Positions 51,867-61,226 of a stretch of DNA of 64,000 nt are shown here, in pieces (within the stretch, counting starts at the first letter, position 1; every line of letters starts with the position of its first letter). Under the pieces are notes generated by a model, which searched no databases, had not been told where the DNA came from, and worked only from the letters and a program-made list of their open reading frames with translations. The position numbers were made by a program, and so were the translations under genes. This DNA is from Thioclava sp. SK-1 (GTDB lineage Bacteria > Pseudomonadota > Alphaproteobacteria > Rhodobacterales > Rhodobacteraceae), in the NCBI RefSeq assembly GCF_001705665.1, contig NZ_MDHA01000044.1:308302-372301 (forward strand), read 5' to 3'.

Positions 51867-52289
51867 ATGACACCAGACCAGCTTGCGGCCCTTCATGCGC
51901 AATGTTTCACCGTTCCGCGCCCGTGGTCAGCGGGCGAATTTCGCACAACATTGGCGGATCGCTTCAGCTTTATCGTCTTTCATACCGATGGGTTTGCACT
52001 GGGTCGCGCCGTGGCAGGCGAGGCCGAGCTGATCACAATTGCTGTGGATCCAACTGCGCGGCGACGTGGCGCGGGCCGGGCGCTGATATCGCAATTCGTG
52101 GCCGTCAGCACCGAACGCGACGCGCAGACAGCTTTTCTTGAGGTGGTGGAGGATAACGCTGCCGCCATTGCCCTGTATGATGCAACGGGCTGGCATGAAA
52201 CCGGCCGGCGCAAAGGCTATTACCGCAGGCCCGATGGCAGGCGTCAGGATGCGCTTATCATGGCGCGCGATATAACGCCCTATTTCTGA
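51867..52289 (+). CDS. rimI: Ribosomal protein S18 alanine N-acetyltransferase RimI-like
   Basis: A 140-residue GNAT acetyltransferase. The acetyl-CoA loop is RRRGAGRALISQF (about 70-83), followed by TAFLEVVEDNAAAIALYDATGWHETGRRKGYY, the standard RimI ending. It acetylates the N-terminal Ala of S18. It lies 6 nt after tsaB, in the same operon. Confidence 0.92.
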   Translation: MTPDQLAALHAQCFTVPRPWSAGEFRTTLADRFSFIVFHTDGFALGRAVAGEAELITIAVDPTARRRGAGRALISQFVAVSTERDAQTAFLEVVEDNAAAIALYDATGWHETGRRKGYYRRPDGRRQDALIMARDITPYF

Positions 52290-52340
52290 CCATCTGCCAG
52301 AGGACCCGCTACGTCGTTTTCGACCAGGGCGGAATCGGAC

Positions 52341-52370
52341 TTGACCAAACAGTCAGGTTCCGCCCTAATT
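52341..52370 (+). promoter_or_regulatory. Predicted promoter and operator of the nucleoside ABC operon
   Basis: TTGACC (52341-52346), 18-nt spacer, CTAATT (52365-52370). The -35 is part of an inverted repeat TTGAC-N6-GTCAG (52341-52356), a form typical of TetR-type operators. It lies 76 nt upstream of the binding-protein start. Confidence 0.5.
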
Positions 52371-52445
52371 CACGGGGTCTGCGGGCTATTTACCCCCGCC
52401 AAAACATGCCTTAACGGCAGAACAAACATCGACCGGGAGAGATCC

Positions 52446-53435
52446 ATGACAGTTTTAAAACAGTTCCTTGGCGCGACCGCCACGCTTGCTATCAGTGCAG
52501 GCGCAGCCTTGGCCGACCCGGCATTGATCTATGATCTGGGAGGAAAATTCGACAAAAGCTTTAATGAGGCCGCCTATAACGGTGCTGCACGCTGGGTCGA
52601 AGAAACCGGTGGCAGCTACAAAGAGCTGGAAATGCAATCCGAAGCCCAGCGTGAACAGGCGCTGCGCCGCTTGGCCGAATCGGGTGCGAACCCAATCGTG
52701 ATGACCGGCTTTGCCTTTGGCGATGTCCTGAATTCGGTCGCAGCCGATTATCCCGACACCACATTTGCCATCATTGATATGGTCGTTGATCAGCCCAACG
52801 TGCGCTCGGTCGTGTTCCAAGAAGAGCAAGGATCCTATCTGGTGGGCATGATGGCGGCAGAGGCCTCGAAAACCGGGACGGTCGGCTTTATCGGCGGCAT
52901 GGATATCCCGCTGATCCGCAAATTTGCATGCGGCTATGCGCAAGGCGTCAAAGCCGCAAACCCTGATGCGAAAATCATTCAAAACATGACCGGCACGACC
53001 CCAGCCGCATGGAATGACCCGGTCAAAGGGGCCGAGCTGACAAAGGCGCAGATCAGCCAGGGCGCAGATGTCATCTATGCCGCGGCAGGCGGCACCGGCA
53101 TCGGTATTTTGCAAGCTGCTGCCGATGAGGGCATCTTGTCCATCGGCGTTGACAGCAACCAGAACTATTTGCATCCGGGCAAGGTTCTGACCTCGATGAC
53201 CAAGCGCGTGGACAACGCGGTGTTTGATATCTTTACCTCGGGTGAGGATACGGAAACCGGGCTTGTCGTGCTGGGGCTGGCGGATAAGGGCGTCGGCTAT
53301 GCAATGGACGAAAACAACGCCGAGCTGGTCAGCGCGGAAATGCTTGCACCCGTGGATGAGGCTGCGGCGAAAATCGCGTCTGGAGAGATCCAAGTCCATG
53401 ATTACATGTCGGATAACTCCTGCCCGATTGAATAA
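52446..53435 (+). CDS. BMP-family nucleoside-binding protein of ABC transporter
   Basis: A 329-residue periplasmic binding protein of the BMP/PnrA family, which bind purine nucleosides. The signal peptide ends ALA (about residue 21). Family segments GGKFDKSFNEAAYNG, KFACGYAQGVKAANP and VGVDSNQ-like SIGVDSNQNY are present. No lipobox Cys, so it is soluble rather than a lipoprotein. An ATG at 52446 with GGGAGAGATCC is chosen. First gene of the operon ending in a purine nucleoside phosphorylase. Confidence 0.93.
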   Translation: MTVLKQFLGATATLAISAGAALADPALIYDLGGKFDKSFNEAAYNGAARWVEETGGSYKELEMQSEAQREQALRRLAESGANPIVMTGFAFGDVLNSVAADYPDTTFAIIDMVVDQPNVRSVVFQEEQGSYLVGMMAAEASKTGTVGFIGGMDIPLIRKFACGYAQGVKAANPDAKIIQNMTGTTPAAWNDPVKGAELTKAQISQGADVIYAAAGGTGIGILQAAADEGILSIGVDSNQNYLHPGKVLTSMTKRVDNAVFDIFTSGEDTETGLVVLGLADKGVGYAMDENNAELVSAEMLAPVDEAAAKIASGEIQVHDYMSDNSCPIE

Positions 53436-53438
53436 CGC

Positions 53439-55022
53439 ATGACCCAAACGCCGAACACAGGGGGGCAGCCGGCAACGGCCGCCCCCGCCATCGAACTTCG
53501 CGGCATATCCAAGGCTTTTGGACCAGTGCAGGCGAATAAAGACATCTCAATCCGCGTCATGCCGGGAACCGTCCATGGCATTATCGGCGAAAACGGCGCG
53601 GGAAAATCCACGCTGATGTCGATCCTTTATGGGTTTTATAAGGCTGATTCGGGCGAGATCTTGATCAATGGCACGCCCACCCAGATCCCCGATAGCGATG
53701 CCGCAATCCGCGCCGGTATCGGCATGGTCTTTCAGCATTTCAAGTTGGTGCAGAATTTCACCGTACTGGAAAATATTATCCTTGGCGTGGAAGACGGGCC
53801 GTTGCTGCGCCCTTCCCTGTCCAAGGCCCGCAAAGAATTGAAACGTCTGTCTGATGAATATGAGATGGATGTAGATCCCGATACGAAAATTGAAAACCTG
53901 TCTGTTGGCCATCAACAACGCGTTGAGATTTTGAAAGCGCTGTATCGGCAGGCCGAGATTTTGATTTTGGATGAGCCGACGGGGGTCCTGACCCCGTCAG
54001 AGGCCGACCATCTGTTCCGCATTCTGGATCACCTGAAGCGGCAGGGAAAAACCATCATTCTGATCACCCATAAATTGCGCGAAATAATGGAAGCCACAGA
54101 TTCAGTTTCTGTGATGCGGCGCGGGCAAATGACAGCTACGGTAGAAACCGCAAAAACCAGCCCAGAACATCTGGCAGAGCTAATGGTCGGGCGCAAAGTC
54201 TTGCTGAATGTTGAAAAGACACCGGCGCAACCCAAAAATGCAGTGCTGCAAATAGAAAATCTGCGCGTGGTTGATGCGGCCAAAGTTGAACGTTTGCGCG
54301 GTATCAACCTGACCATTCGTGCCGGTGAGATCCTTGGCATTGCCGGTGTCGCCGGAAATGGTCAAACTGAGCTTCTGGAGGTCTTGGGTGGCTATCGCCC
54401 TGCCACCGGCAGCGTAAAGATGAATGGCACGCCGATCGATTTGTCAGCGCGAGCGACCGGGCGCGATCGCCGTGATGCCTCAATCGCGCATGTGCCAGAG
54501 GACCGACACCACCATGGTTTGATTTTGGACTTTGCTGCGTGGGAGAACCTTGTGTTTGGCTATCACGACGCGCCGCAATATCAGAAAAATGCTGTTTTGA
54601 TGGATAACCCGGCCATCGTTCAGGCCACCGAAGGCGCCATGGAACGGTTTGATGTCCGCCCCCCTATCCCGTCCTTGGCAGCCAAGAATTTCTCGGGCGG
54701 CAATCAACAAAAGATCGTTCTGGCCCGCGAGATTGAACGCAATCCGGATCTGTTACTGATTGGTCAGCCGACACGCGGTGTCGATATTGGTGCAATTGAA
54801 TTCATCCATAAACGCATCATTGAATTGCGTGACGCAGGTAAGGCCGTTCTGCTTGTCTCGGTAGAGCTCGACGAGATCATGTCCCTGTCTGATCGCATCG
54901 CAGTGATGTTTGATGGTGAAATCATGGGCGAGCGTCTGGCGAGCGACACGAACGAACGCGAACTTGGCCTACTAATGGCCGGCGTACGTGATCCGCAAAA
55001 AGACGGTGGAGAAGCCGCATGA
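53439..55022 (+). CDS. Nucleoside ABC transporter ATP-binding protein (double NBD)
   Basis: A 527-residue ATPase with two fused nucleotide-binding domains, like NupA/YufO and sugar RbsA types. Domain 1 has Walker A GENGAGKST (50-58) and signature NLSVGHQQRVEIL. Domain 2 has a degenerate Walker A (GVAGNGQTE, about 302) and signature NFSGGNQQKIVLARE. It starts 3 nt after the binding-protein stop and overlaps the permease by 4 nt. Confidence 0.95.
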   Translation: MTQTPNTGGQPATAAPAIELRGISKAFGPVQANKDISIRVMPGTVHGIIGENGAGKSTLMSILYGFYKADSGEILINGTPTQIPDSDAAIRAGIGMVFQHFKLVQNFTVLENIILGVEDGPLLRPSLSKARKELKRLSDEYEMDVDPDTKIENLSVGHQQRVEILKALYRQAEILILDEPTGVLTPSEADHLFRILDHLKRQGKTIILITHKLREIMEATDSVSVMRRGQMTATVETAKTSPEHLAELMVGRKVLLNVEKTPAQPKNAVLQIENLRVVDAAKVERLRGINLTIRAGEILGIAGVAGNGQTELLEVLGGYRPATGSVKMNGTPIDLSARATGRDRRDASIAHVPEDRHHHGLILDFAAWENLVFGYHDAPQYQKNAVLMDNPAIVQATEGAMERFDVRPPIPSLAAKNFSGGNQQKIVLAREIERNPDLLLIGQPTRGVDIGAIEFIHKRIIELRDAGKAVLLVSVELDEIMSLSDRIAVMFDGEIMGERLASDTNERELGLLMAGVRDPQKDGGEAA

Positions 55023-56119
55023 ACAAACTGCCGAAATGGGCCGATTTAGGGTTGGTGCCGCTGATCAATGTGGCGCTGGCCTTTGGAATTTCGATGTTGG
55101 TAATTCTGGCCATCGGCGGCGATCCTGTCGAAGCGATCAAGGTCATGGTCGAAGGTGCGGTCGGCTCCAGCTACGCATGGGGCTACACGCTGTATTTCAC
55201 CACCAGTTTTCTGTTCACCGGCCTGTCTGTCACGGTCGCGTATCATGCCAGCCAATTCAACATCGGGTCCGAAGGCCAGGCACAGCTAGGCGGGTTGGGT
55301 GTGGCCTTGGTCTGTCTGGCAGTTCCGTGGCCACATTGGGCGCTGGCGTTGCCGGCTGCGATGATTGGTGCTGCGCTGTTTGGGCTGCTGTGGGCGTTGA
55401 TACCCGCATGGCTGCAAGCCAAGCGCGGCAGCCATATCGTCATCACCACCATCATGTTCAACTATATCGCCTCGGCTTTACTGGTCTATCTTCTGGGTGG
55501 GGTGCTCAAACCGGAGGGATCTTCAGACCCGGCCACTGCGCGATTTGGGCCGGGTGCGCATCTGCCCGCGTTGAATGAGGTGCCCGGCCTTGGCATGCTG
55601 TTTGCCAATAACACCCCGGTCAATATTTCGTTCTTTGTCGCGGTTCTGGCCTGTGTGGCCGTGTGGTTTTTGCTGTTTCGTTCGCGCCTGGGCTATGAAA
55701 TTCGTGCCTATGGAAAATCTGAAAGCGCGGCGATCTACGCCGGCATCTCACCTACGAAAGTGATCGTGATTGCTATGCTGATTTCGGGCGGTTTGGCCGG
55801 GATGATGGCGATTAACAATGTGATGGGCGAAAGCGAACGTTTGGTGCTGAATTCGGCTGAAGGGGCGGGCTTTATTGGCATCGCGGTTGCTTTGATGGGG
55901 CGCAATCATCCGTTTGGCGTCTTCATCGCGGCGCTTTTGTTCGGAATGCTGTATCAGGGCGGTGGCGAGCTGGGTCTATGGACCTCTATTCCGATTGAGC
56001 TGCGCATCGTGCTGCAAGGTCTGGTGATCTTGTTCACCGGGGCGTTGAACGGCATGTCCGAACGCGCCGTGATCTGGGTATTTGCCAAGCTATCGGCCAA
56101 ACAGGGGGCGCAAGCATGA
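55019..56119 (+). CDS. Nucleoside ABC transporter permease 1 (YufP-like)
   Basis: A 366-residue inner-membrane permease with about 9-10 helices of the BPD_transp_2 family. Family marks include FNIGSEGQAQLGG and GKSESAAIYAGISPTKV followed by NNVMGESERLV. It overlaps both neighbours by 4 nt (ATGA), so the three transporter genes are translationally coupled. Confidence 0.93.
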   Translation: MNKLPKWADLGLVPLINVALAFGISMLVILAIGGDPVEAIKVMVEGAVGSSYAWGYTLYFTTSFLFTGLSVTVAYHASQFNIGSEGQAQLGGLGVALVCLAVPWPHWALALPAAMIGAALFGLLWALIPAWLQAKRGSHIVITTIMFNYIASALLVYLLGGVLKPEGSSDPATARFGPGAHLPALNEVPGLGMLFANNTPVNISFFVAVLACVAVWFLLFRSRLGYEIRAYGKSESAAIYAGISPTKVIVIAMLISGGLAGMMAINNVMGESERLVLNSAEGAGFIGIAVALMGRNHPFGVFIAALLFGMLYQGGGELGLWTSIPIELRIVLQGLVILFTGALNGMSERAVIWVFAKLSAKQGAQA

Positions 56120-57084
56120 GCTATCTGGATCTGATCGCGCTGCTGGATTCCACCTTTCGTCTTGGCACACCATTGTTGTTGGCCTGCCTTGCCGGGCTGT
56201 TTTCCGAACGGGCGGGAATTTTTGACATCGGGCTAGAGGGCAAGATGCTGGCCGCTGCGATGGCCTCTGCCACGGTGGCCTATTTCACCGGGTCAGCATG
56301 GGTTGGCTTGGGCGCGGGGATCGTGGCCTCAGTGCTCTTTGCACTGATCCATGGGGTGGCCTCGATCACCTTTCGCGGCAATCAGCTGATCTCTGGCGTG
56401 GCGTTGAATTTTCTGGCCTCTGGCCTGACGGTTCTGGCGGCGCAGGCAATTTTCCATCAAGGGGGCCGAACCGAAGCGCTGCGCGGTGCGGCAAGATTCA
56501 ACGCAATTGAGCTGCCCTTTACCGCGCAAATCGCCCCTGTCCCGGTGATTGGGCCGCTGTATTCCACCGTGTTGTCGGGGGATTCCATTCTTAGCTATAT
56601 CGCGCTGCTATTGGTGCCGCTGACATGGTGGGTGCTGTATCGCACACGCTTTGGACTGCGCCTGCGCGCTGTGGGGGAAAACCCGGAATCCGTGGATACG
56701 GCAGGAATTTCCGTGATCCGCCTGCGCTACTGCGCGGTGATCATCACCGGGGTTTTATGCGGCTTGGCAGGGGCCTACCTGGCCACGGCGCTACAGGCGG
56801 GGTTTGGCAAAGAAATGACATCGGGGCGGGGGTATATCGCGCTGGCGGCATTGATCTTTGCCAAATGGAAACCGTGGAACGCGCTGGGTGCGACGATGCT
56901 GTTCGGTTTTTTCCAAGCCCTGTCGTTGCGCGGTGATATCGTAGAACGCGTTTTGCATTTCCAAATCCCCGGTCCATTTTTGGACGCCCTACCCTATATC
57001 TTGACCGTGATCGCTCTGGCCGGGTTTATCGGCAAATCCGTTGCCCCAAAGGCGGGTGGACAGCCCTATGTGAAAGAACGCTGA
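56116..57084 (+). CDS. Nucleoside ABC transporter permease 2 (YufQ-like)
   Basis: A 322-residue inner-membrane permease of the same family as its upstream partner. Typical segments are GIFDIGLEGKMLAAAM near residue 38, FRGNQLISGVALNFLASG and ENPESVDTAGISVIRLRY. The two permeases form the heterodimeric membrane channel. The next gene, purine nucleoside phosphorylase, starts right after its stop. Confidence 0.93.
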   Translation: MSYLDLIALLDSTFRLGTPLLLACLAGLFSERAGIFDIGLEGKMLAAAMASATVAYFTGSAWVGLGAGIVASVLFALIHGVASITFRGNQLISGVALNFLASGLTVLAAQAIFHQGGRTEALRGAARFNAIELPFTAQIAPVPVIGPLYSTVLSGDSILSYIALLLVPLTWWVLYRTRFGLRLRAVGENPESVDTAGISVIRLRYCAVIITGVLCGLAGAYLATALQAGFGKEMTSGRGYIALAALIFAKWKPWNALGATMLFGFFQALSLRGDIVERVLHFQIPGPFLDALPYILTVIALAGFIGKSVAPKAGGQPYVKER

Positions 57085-57882
57085 ATGTCCGATGAACTGA
57101 TTGAATTGATCCGGGCCCGTGCGGGTGATAGCGCCCCGCGATTGGGCTTGGTTTTGGGGTCCGGCCTTGGTCATTTGGCCAATGAGGTCAACGGGGTTGA
57201 GATCCCTTATTCTGATATGCCCGGCTTCCCACAGGCAGGTGTGTCGGGCCATAATCCCAAGCTGGTCATCGGAGAGTTGGAGGGCGTGCGCGTCGCCGTC
57301 TTTGGCGGTCGGGCGCATTACTATGAACATGGCAATCCCGCAGAAATGCGCGTGCCGTTGGAGATCCTGCGCGGGCTGGGCACGCAAGAGCTGCTGCTGA
57401 CCAATGCGGCAGGCAGTTTGCGCCCCGACATCATGCCCGGCGGTTTGATGATGCTGTCTGACCATATCAATTTCGCAGGTCATAATCCGCTGATCAAAGA
57501 GCCATCGGACACGCGTTTCGTGCCAATGACGCAAGCCCATGACACAACCATTCGGCAAGGTCTGGCGCGGGCCGCAGCCGCCGAAGATATTGCGCTGCCA
57601 GAGGGAGTGTATTGCTGGTTCTCCGGCCCCTCCTTTGAGACCCCGGCAGAAATACGCGCGGCCAAGATCCTGGGCGCCGATGCCGTTGGCATGTCCACGG
57701 TTCCCGAGGTCATCTTGGCACGCTTTTTGGGACTGCGCGTCGCTGCCGTATCAGTCATCACCAATATGGGCGCGGGCATGAAAGCCGATGAACAGATCAG
57801 CCATGCGCAGACAAAAGCGATGGCCCCATTGGGCGCCGCCAAGTTAGAGCGGATCTTACGCCGCTATCTGCGCAATCTGTAA
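57085..57882 (+). CDS. Purine-nucleoside phosphorylase (trimeric class)
   Basis: A 265-residue enzyme splitting purine nucleosides with phosphate. The phosphate-binding GSGLG is at 25-29, and further marks are GRAHYYEHG, LLTNAAGSL and VGMSTVPEVILA. Length and motifs fit the trimeric (inosine/guanosine) class rather than hexameric DeoD. The ATG abuts the permease stop. Its position indicates that the imported substrate is a purine nucleoside that is salvaged at once. Confidence 0.94.
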   Translation: MSDELIELIRARAGDSAPRLGLVLGSGLGHLANEVNGVEIPYSDMPGFPQAGVSGHNPKLVIGELEGVRVAVFGGRAHYYEHGNPAEMRVPLEILRGLGTQELLLTNAAGSLRPDIMPGGLMMLSDHINFAGHNPLIKEPSDTRFVPMTQAHDTTIRQGLARAAAAEDIALPEGVYCWFSGPSFETPAEIRAAKILGADAVGMSTVPEVILARFLGLRVAAVSVITNMGAGMKADEQISHAQTKAMAPLGAAKLERILRRYLRNL

Positions 57883-57889
57883 TCAGATA

Positions 57890-57908
57890 TTGTCGTAAAT
57901 TACGGCAA
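57890..57908. promoter_or_regulatory. 19-nt dyad upstream of the TauE/SafE gene
   Basis: TTGTCGTAA-a-TTACGGCAA, 8 of 9 symmetric pairs around a central A. It lies 8 nt past the nucleoside phosphorylase stop and 68 nt upstream of the next start. Operator-like; the base run after it does not make it a good terminator. Confidence 0.45.
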
Positions 57909-57975
57909 AACACCCGCTGTGCCGTTTGACACCGCCCGGTTTCAAGGCGACACTTGGCTGACCAGCTCGTGACGG

Positions 57976-58899
57976 ATGTCCATGCAAGTTTACCTGCCCA
58001 TCGCCGAGGTATCGGTTAATCTTTATCTCCTTCTGGGGCTGGGTGGGCTCGTGGGTCTGCTGTCAGGCCTGTTCGGCGTTGGCGGCGGGTTCTTGATCAC
58101 GCCGCTGTTGTTTTTTATCGGCATCCCGCCTGCCGTGGCTGTGGCCACAGGGGCCAATCAGGTGGTTGCCTCCTCTGTCTCGGGGGTGCTTGCGCAGTTC
58201 AAACGCAAAGCGGTTGATGTGCGGATGGGGCTTGTATTGCTGGTCGGCGGACTTGTTGGATCCGGCTTTGGCATCATCATTTTCAATATATTACAGTCAC
58301 TTGGACAAATCGACCTGGCCGTGCAGCTAAGCTATGTCGTGTTTCTTGGCGGGATCGGCATGTTGATGTTCTTGGAAAGCCTGCGCGCGATGCGCCGGTC
58401 CAAGAAGGGTGGCAAACGTGGCAAGCGCCATATCCACACCTGGGTGCATAAGCTGCCACTGAAAATCAAATTTCGCGCGTCGGGACTGTATATTTCTGTA
58501 ATCCCACCGATTTTGGTCGGCGTCTGCGTCGGCATCTTGGCGGCGATTATGGGCGTCGGCGGCGGCTTTATCATGGTGCCTGCGATGATCTATCTGCTGG
58601 GCATGCCCACAAAGGTGGTGATTGGCACGTCGCTGTTTCAAATCCTGTTCACCTCAGCCTTCACGACAATGTTGCATGCGGTCACCAATCAATCGGTCGA
58701 TGTCATGCTGGCCTTATCGCTGATTGTGGGGGGGGTGATCGGTGCGCAATTCGGATCGCGTTTGGGCGCGCTGCTAAAGGCCGAACAGCTGCGCATTTTG
58801 CTGGCTGTGTTGGTCCTTTCTGTCGCAATCAAGCTGGGCCTGGATCTGGTTCTGACCCCGGCAGAGCTGTATTCCATCAGCATTGCAGGTGCCCCATGA
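57976..58899 (+). CDS. TauE/SafE family anion permease
   Basis: A 307-residue membrane protein with about 8 helices in two repeats, each with the Gly-rich signature (GLLSGLFGVGGGFLITP near residue 27 and AAIMGVGGGFIMVPAM near 192). A basic loop (RRSKKGGKRGKRH) joins the halves on the cytoplasmic side. The family exports sulfite, sulfoacetate or related anions. It overlaps the next gene by 4 nt, a pairing typical of this subgroup. Confidence 0.92.
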   Translation: MSMQVYLPIAEVSVNLYLLLGLGGLVGLLSGLFGVGGGFLITPLLFFIGIPPAVAVATGANQVVASSVSGVLAQFKRKAVDVRMGLVLLVGGLVGSGFGIIIFNILQSLGQIDLAVQLSYVVFLGGIGMLMFLESLRAMRRSKKGGKRGKRHIHTWVHKLPLKIKFRASGLYISVIPPILVGVCVGILAAIMGVGGGFIMVPAMIYLLGMPTKVVIGTSLFQILFTSAFTTMLHAVTNQSVDVMLALSLIVGGVIGAQFGSRLGALLKAEQLRILLAVLVLSVAIKLGLDLVLTPAELYSISIAGAP

Positions 58900-59645
58900 T
58901 CCGGCTGTTGATCCTGCTATTCGCCTTTGCATTGCCAGCACACGCCGAACAGGTCGTGGCCGGCCTAAGCAAAGAAAGCATCGGCATCACCGCCTCTTTC
59001 GATGGGTCCGAGATTTTGATCTATGGGGCCGTCAAACGATATGAGCCCGAACCCGAAGGCCGGCTGGATGTGATCGTCACACTACAGGGCCCGTCCAGCC
59101 CGGTGATCGTGCGCCGAAAATCGCGTGAATTAGGGGTTTGGGTCAATACGGATGCCATCGAAATCCCTTCTGCGCCCAGCTATTATGCGGTGGCCACAAC
59201 CGGCCCACGTCAGGATATTCTGGCGTCAGAAGTGGATGCAATTTACCGGATAATGATCCCCTCTGCGATGCGCAGCTTCTCGGATGCGATTGAACGTGCC
59301 AATGCCTCGCCCTTTGCAGAGGCGCTGCAGAGGATCCGCATCAATGAAGGGTTCTACCGGCTGAAAGAGGGGGATGTCACACTGATCGAAGACACCCTGT
59401 TTCGCGCCGATTTTCAGCTGCCCGCGAATTTGATCGAAGGCGATTATCTGGTTCGCATCTTTCTTTTGCGCCAAGAACGCGTGATCGATGATTACAGCGC
59501 CCCAATTAAAGTACGCAAAGTCGGACTGGAACGCTGGCTGTTCATGCTGTCACAGGATTATCCCCCTCTCTACGGCCTGTTATCACTGGCGATTGCCGTG
59601 TTTGCGGGTTGGGCGGCGGCATTTGTGTTCCGTCGGTTCCGCTGA
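58896..59645 (+). CDS. TIGR02186 family membrane-anchored protein
   Basis: A 249-residue protein with a signal peptide (ends AHA, about residue 17), a periplasmic domain and one C-terminal helix (about 222-243) before an Arg tail. It matches the TIGR02186 group found next to TauE/SafE permeases in alphaproteobacteria; probably a partner of the permease. Function not known. Its stop abuts the convergent helicase stop directly. Confidence 0.85.
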   Translation: MIRLLILLFAFALPAHAEQVVAGLSKESIGITASFDGSEILIYGAVKRYEPEPEGRLDVIVTLQGPSSPVIVRRKSRELGVWVNTDAIEIPSAPSYYAVATTGPRQDILASEVDAIYRIMIPSAMRSFSDAIERANASPFAEALQRIRINEGFYRLKEGDVTLIEDTLFRADFQLPANLIEGDYLVRIFLLRQERVIDDYSAPIKVRKVGLERWLFMLSQDYPPLYGLLSLAIAVFAGWAAAFVFRRFR

Positions 59646-61226
59646 TTACTCAGGCTCTTGCAGCTCCAGCTTCAGCGCCTGCGCCCCTTTGGGCAAATCG
59701 TCAATCGCCAAAGGTGCCGCCGGACGCGCCAACGCGTTACGCGTCACCCACAACAAACGATGCTCCGCCCGCGTGATCGCAACATAGGCAAGCCGTTTCC
59801 ACAGCGGGATCCCGGCTTCTGTGCGGCCCGCGCGATGTGCCGCATAGATGTCTGGCGCAAACACCTGAACATCGCGCCACTGGCTGCCCTGTGCCTTATG
59901 AATCGTGACCGCCGCCCCGTGCAAAAATGTTGCCCCCATCCGCGCAGCAAAGGGGATGAACGGCTCTTCCTCATCGGGTAGCTCAATCTTGACGATCGAT
60001 GCGGCAGAAAGGCGCGGATCCTCTGCCCCCAAAACATGCAGCCGTGAAAACCCCGGTTTCTTGCCCGGTCCCAGATAGACAACCTGCGCACCTTTGATCA
60101 AGCCGCGCGCTTCCAAATCAATGCGCCGCTTGCGATGTTTGACAGGCAGCTCAATGCCGTCACAGATCAGCGGCTCCCCTGGTAACAGCTCATCCGCAGG
60201 CGCGTGATGGGCACCGCGAAACGCATGGATCAACCGGATACGCGTCGCATTGCGCCACACCAATACCGGCGAGCGCGCCATCAAATCACTTTCCACGCGT
60301 CGTGCCCAAACAACACGGTCATCATTGGCAGCGCGGTCTTCAATCATCCGTTCAAACCGCTCGAAGCTCAGGCTTTCATCCGCCAAAGCATGCGCAAGAT
60401 CCAAAATCGGGTTATCTGCTGTTTGTCGATGGATGCGGTGTAATATATGGGTACGTTCTTCCGGCAGGCTTTCAAAAACCATCTGGCCCGATTGATTAAC
60501 AGGGGCCAGCTGCGCGGGATCCCCAAACATCACCAATGTTGAAAACAGCTCTTTAAGATCTTCAAACTGCTTGTCATCCAGCATCGACGCCTCATCGACA
60601 AAACCGATATCAAGCGGATCTTCGCGACGCTTCCAGCCATTGATGAAATCAGACCCACGCAAACCCGCAGCCGCCAACGCACCCGGGATCGAGGTATGAA
60701 TATCGTAAAATGCTTTCGCCCGGTCCAAAGCCTCTTCGGTCAACCCATCAAGACCCAGCATGTCAATTTTCGGCCGCGCCCCCTGCCCTGCCAGCCATTC
60801 TGCAATTTTTTCATATTCAGGGTCATAAACAGGCGTGTAAATAATCCGGTGAATGGTCGTGGCCGGCACCCCACGTGATCGCAAAACACTGGCGGCCTTA
60901 TTCGTAGGGGCCAAAATGGCAAGCGTGCGACGGTCCTTGCGTGGCTTGCCTTCATAATCACCGGTTACCAAATCTACACCGGCCTCATCCAAGGCTTTAT
61001 ACAGCGCGGCCAACAACATGGTTTTGCCCGACCCGGCCTTCCCAACAACAGATAACACCCTCGATCCGCCCGTCTCTGGCCCTACCGTGCCGTCGACAAT
61101 ATCCACACCAGCCGCTTCCAATATGGCTGCGATACCATCCCAAGCCTCTGCCTGATCTTCCGAAAACGTGATCGTGGCGGCTTTTTCAGCCGTATCTTCT
61201 GCGGAGATTTCGAGTGTCTGATCCAT
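59646..61226 (-). CDS. RecD-like ATP-dependent DNA helicase
   Basis: A 526-residue superfamily 1 helicase. Walker A is GKAGSGKT (62-69), motif II is GFVDEASML, motif III is MFGDPAQLAPV, and the UvrD_C_2 end holds TIHKAQGSQWRDVQVF and YVAITRAEHRLLWV. It lacks the N-terminal helix-hairpin-helix region of full RecD2, so it is a short stand-alone form. Substrate and partners unknown. Confidence 0.92.
   Translation of the reverse strand: MDQTLEISAEDTAEKAATITFSEDQAEAWDGIAAILEAAGVDIVDGTVGPETGGSRVLSVVGKAGSGKTMLLAALYKALDEAGVDLVTGDYEGKPRKDRRTLAILAPTNKAASVLRSRGVPATTIHRIIYTPVYDPEYEKIAEWLAGQGARPKIDMLGLDGLTEEALDRAKAFYDIHTSIPGALAAAGLRGSDFINGWKRREDPLDIGFVDEASMLDDKQFEDLKELFSTLVMFGDPAQLAPVNQSGQMVFESLPEERTHILHRIHRQTADNPILDLAHALADESLSFERFERMIEDRAANDDRVVWARRVESDLMARSPVLVWRNATRIRLIHAFRGAHHAPADELLPGEPLICDGIELPVKHRKRRIDLEARGLIKGAQVVYLGPGKKPGFSRLHVLGAEDPRLSAASIVKIELPDEEEPFIPFAARMGATFLHGAAVTIHKAQGSQWRDVQVFAPDIYAAHRAGRTEAGIPLWKRLAYVAITRAEHRLLWVTRNALARPAAPLAIDDLPKGAQALKLELQEPE

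Noticed and set aside
52455..53447. A 330-codon frame antisense to the BMP binding protein
   Set aside because: Mirrors a gene with clear signal peptide and family motifs; no independent support.
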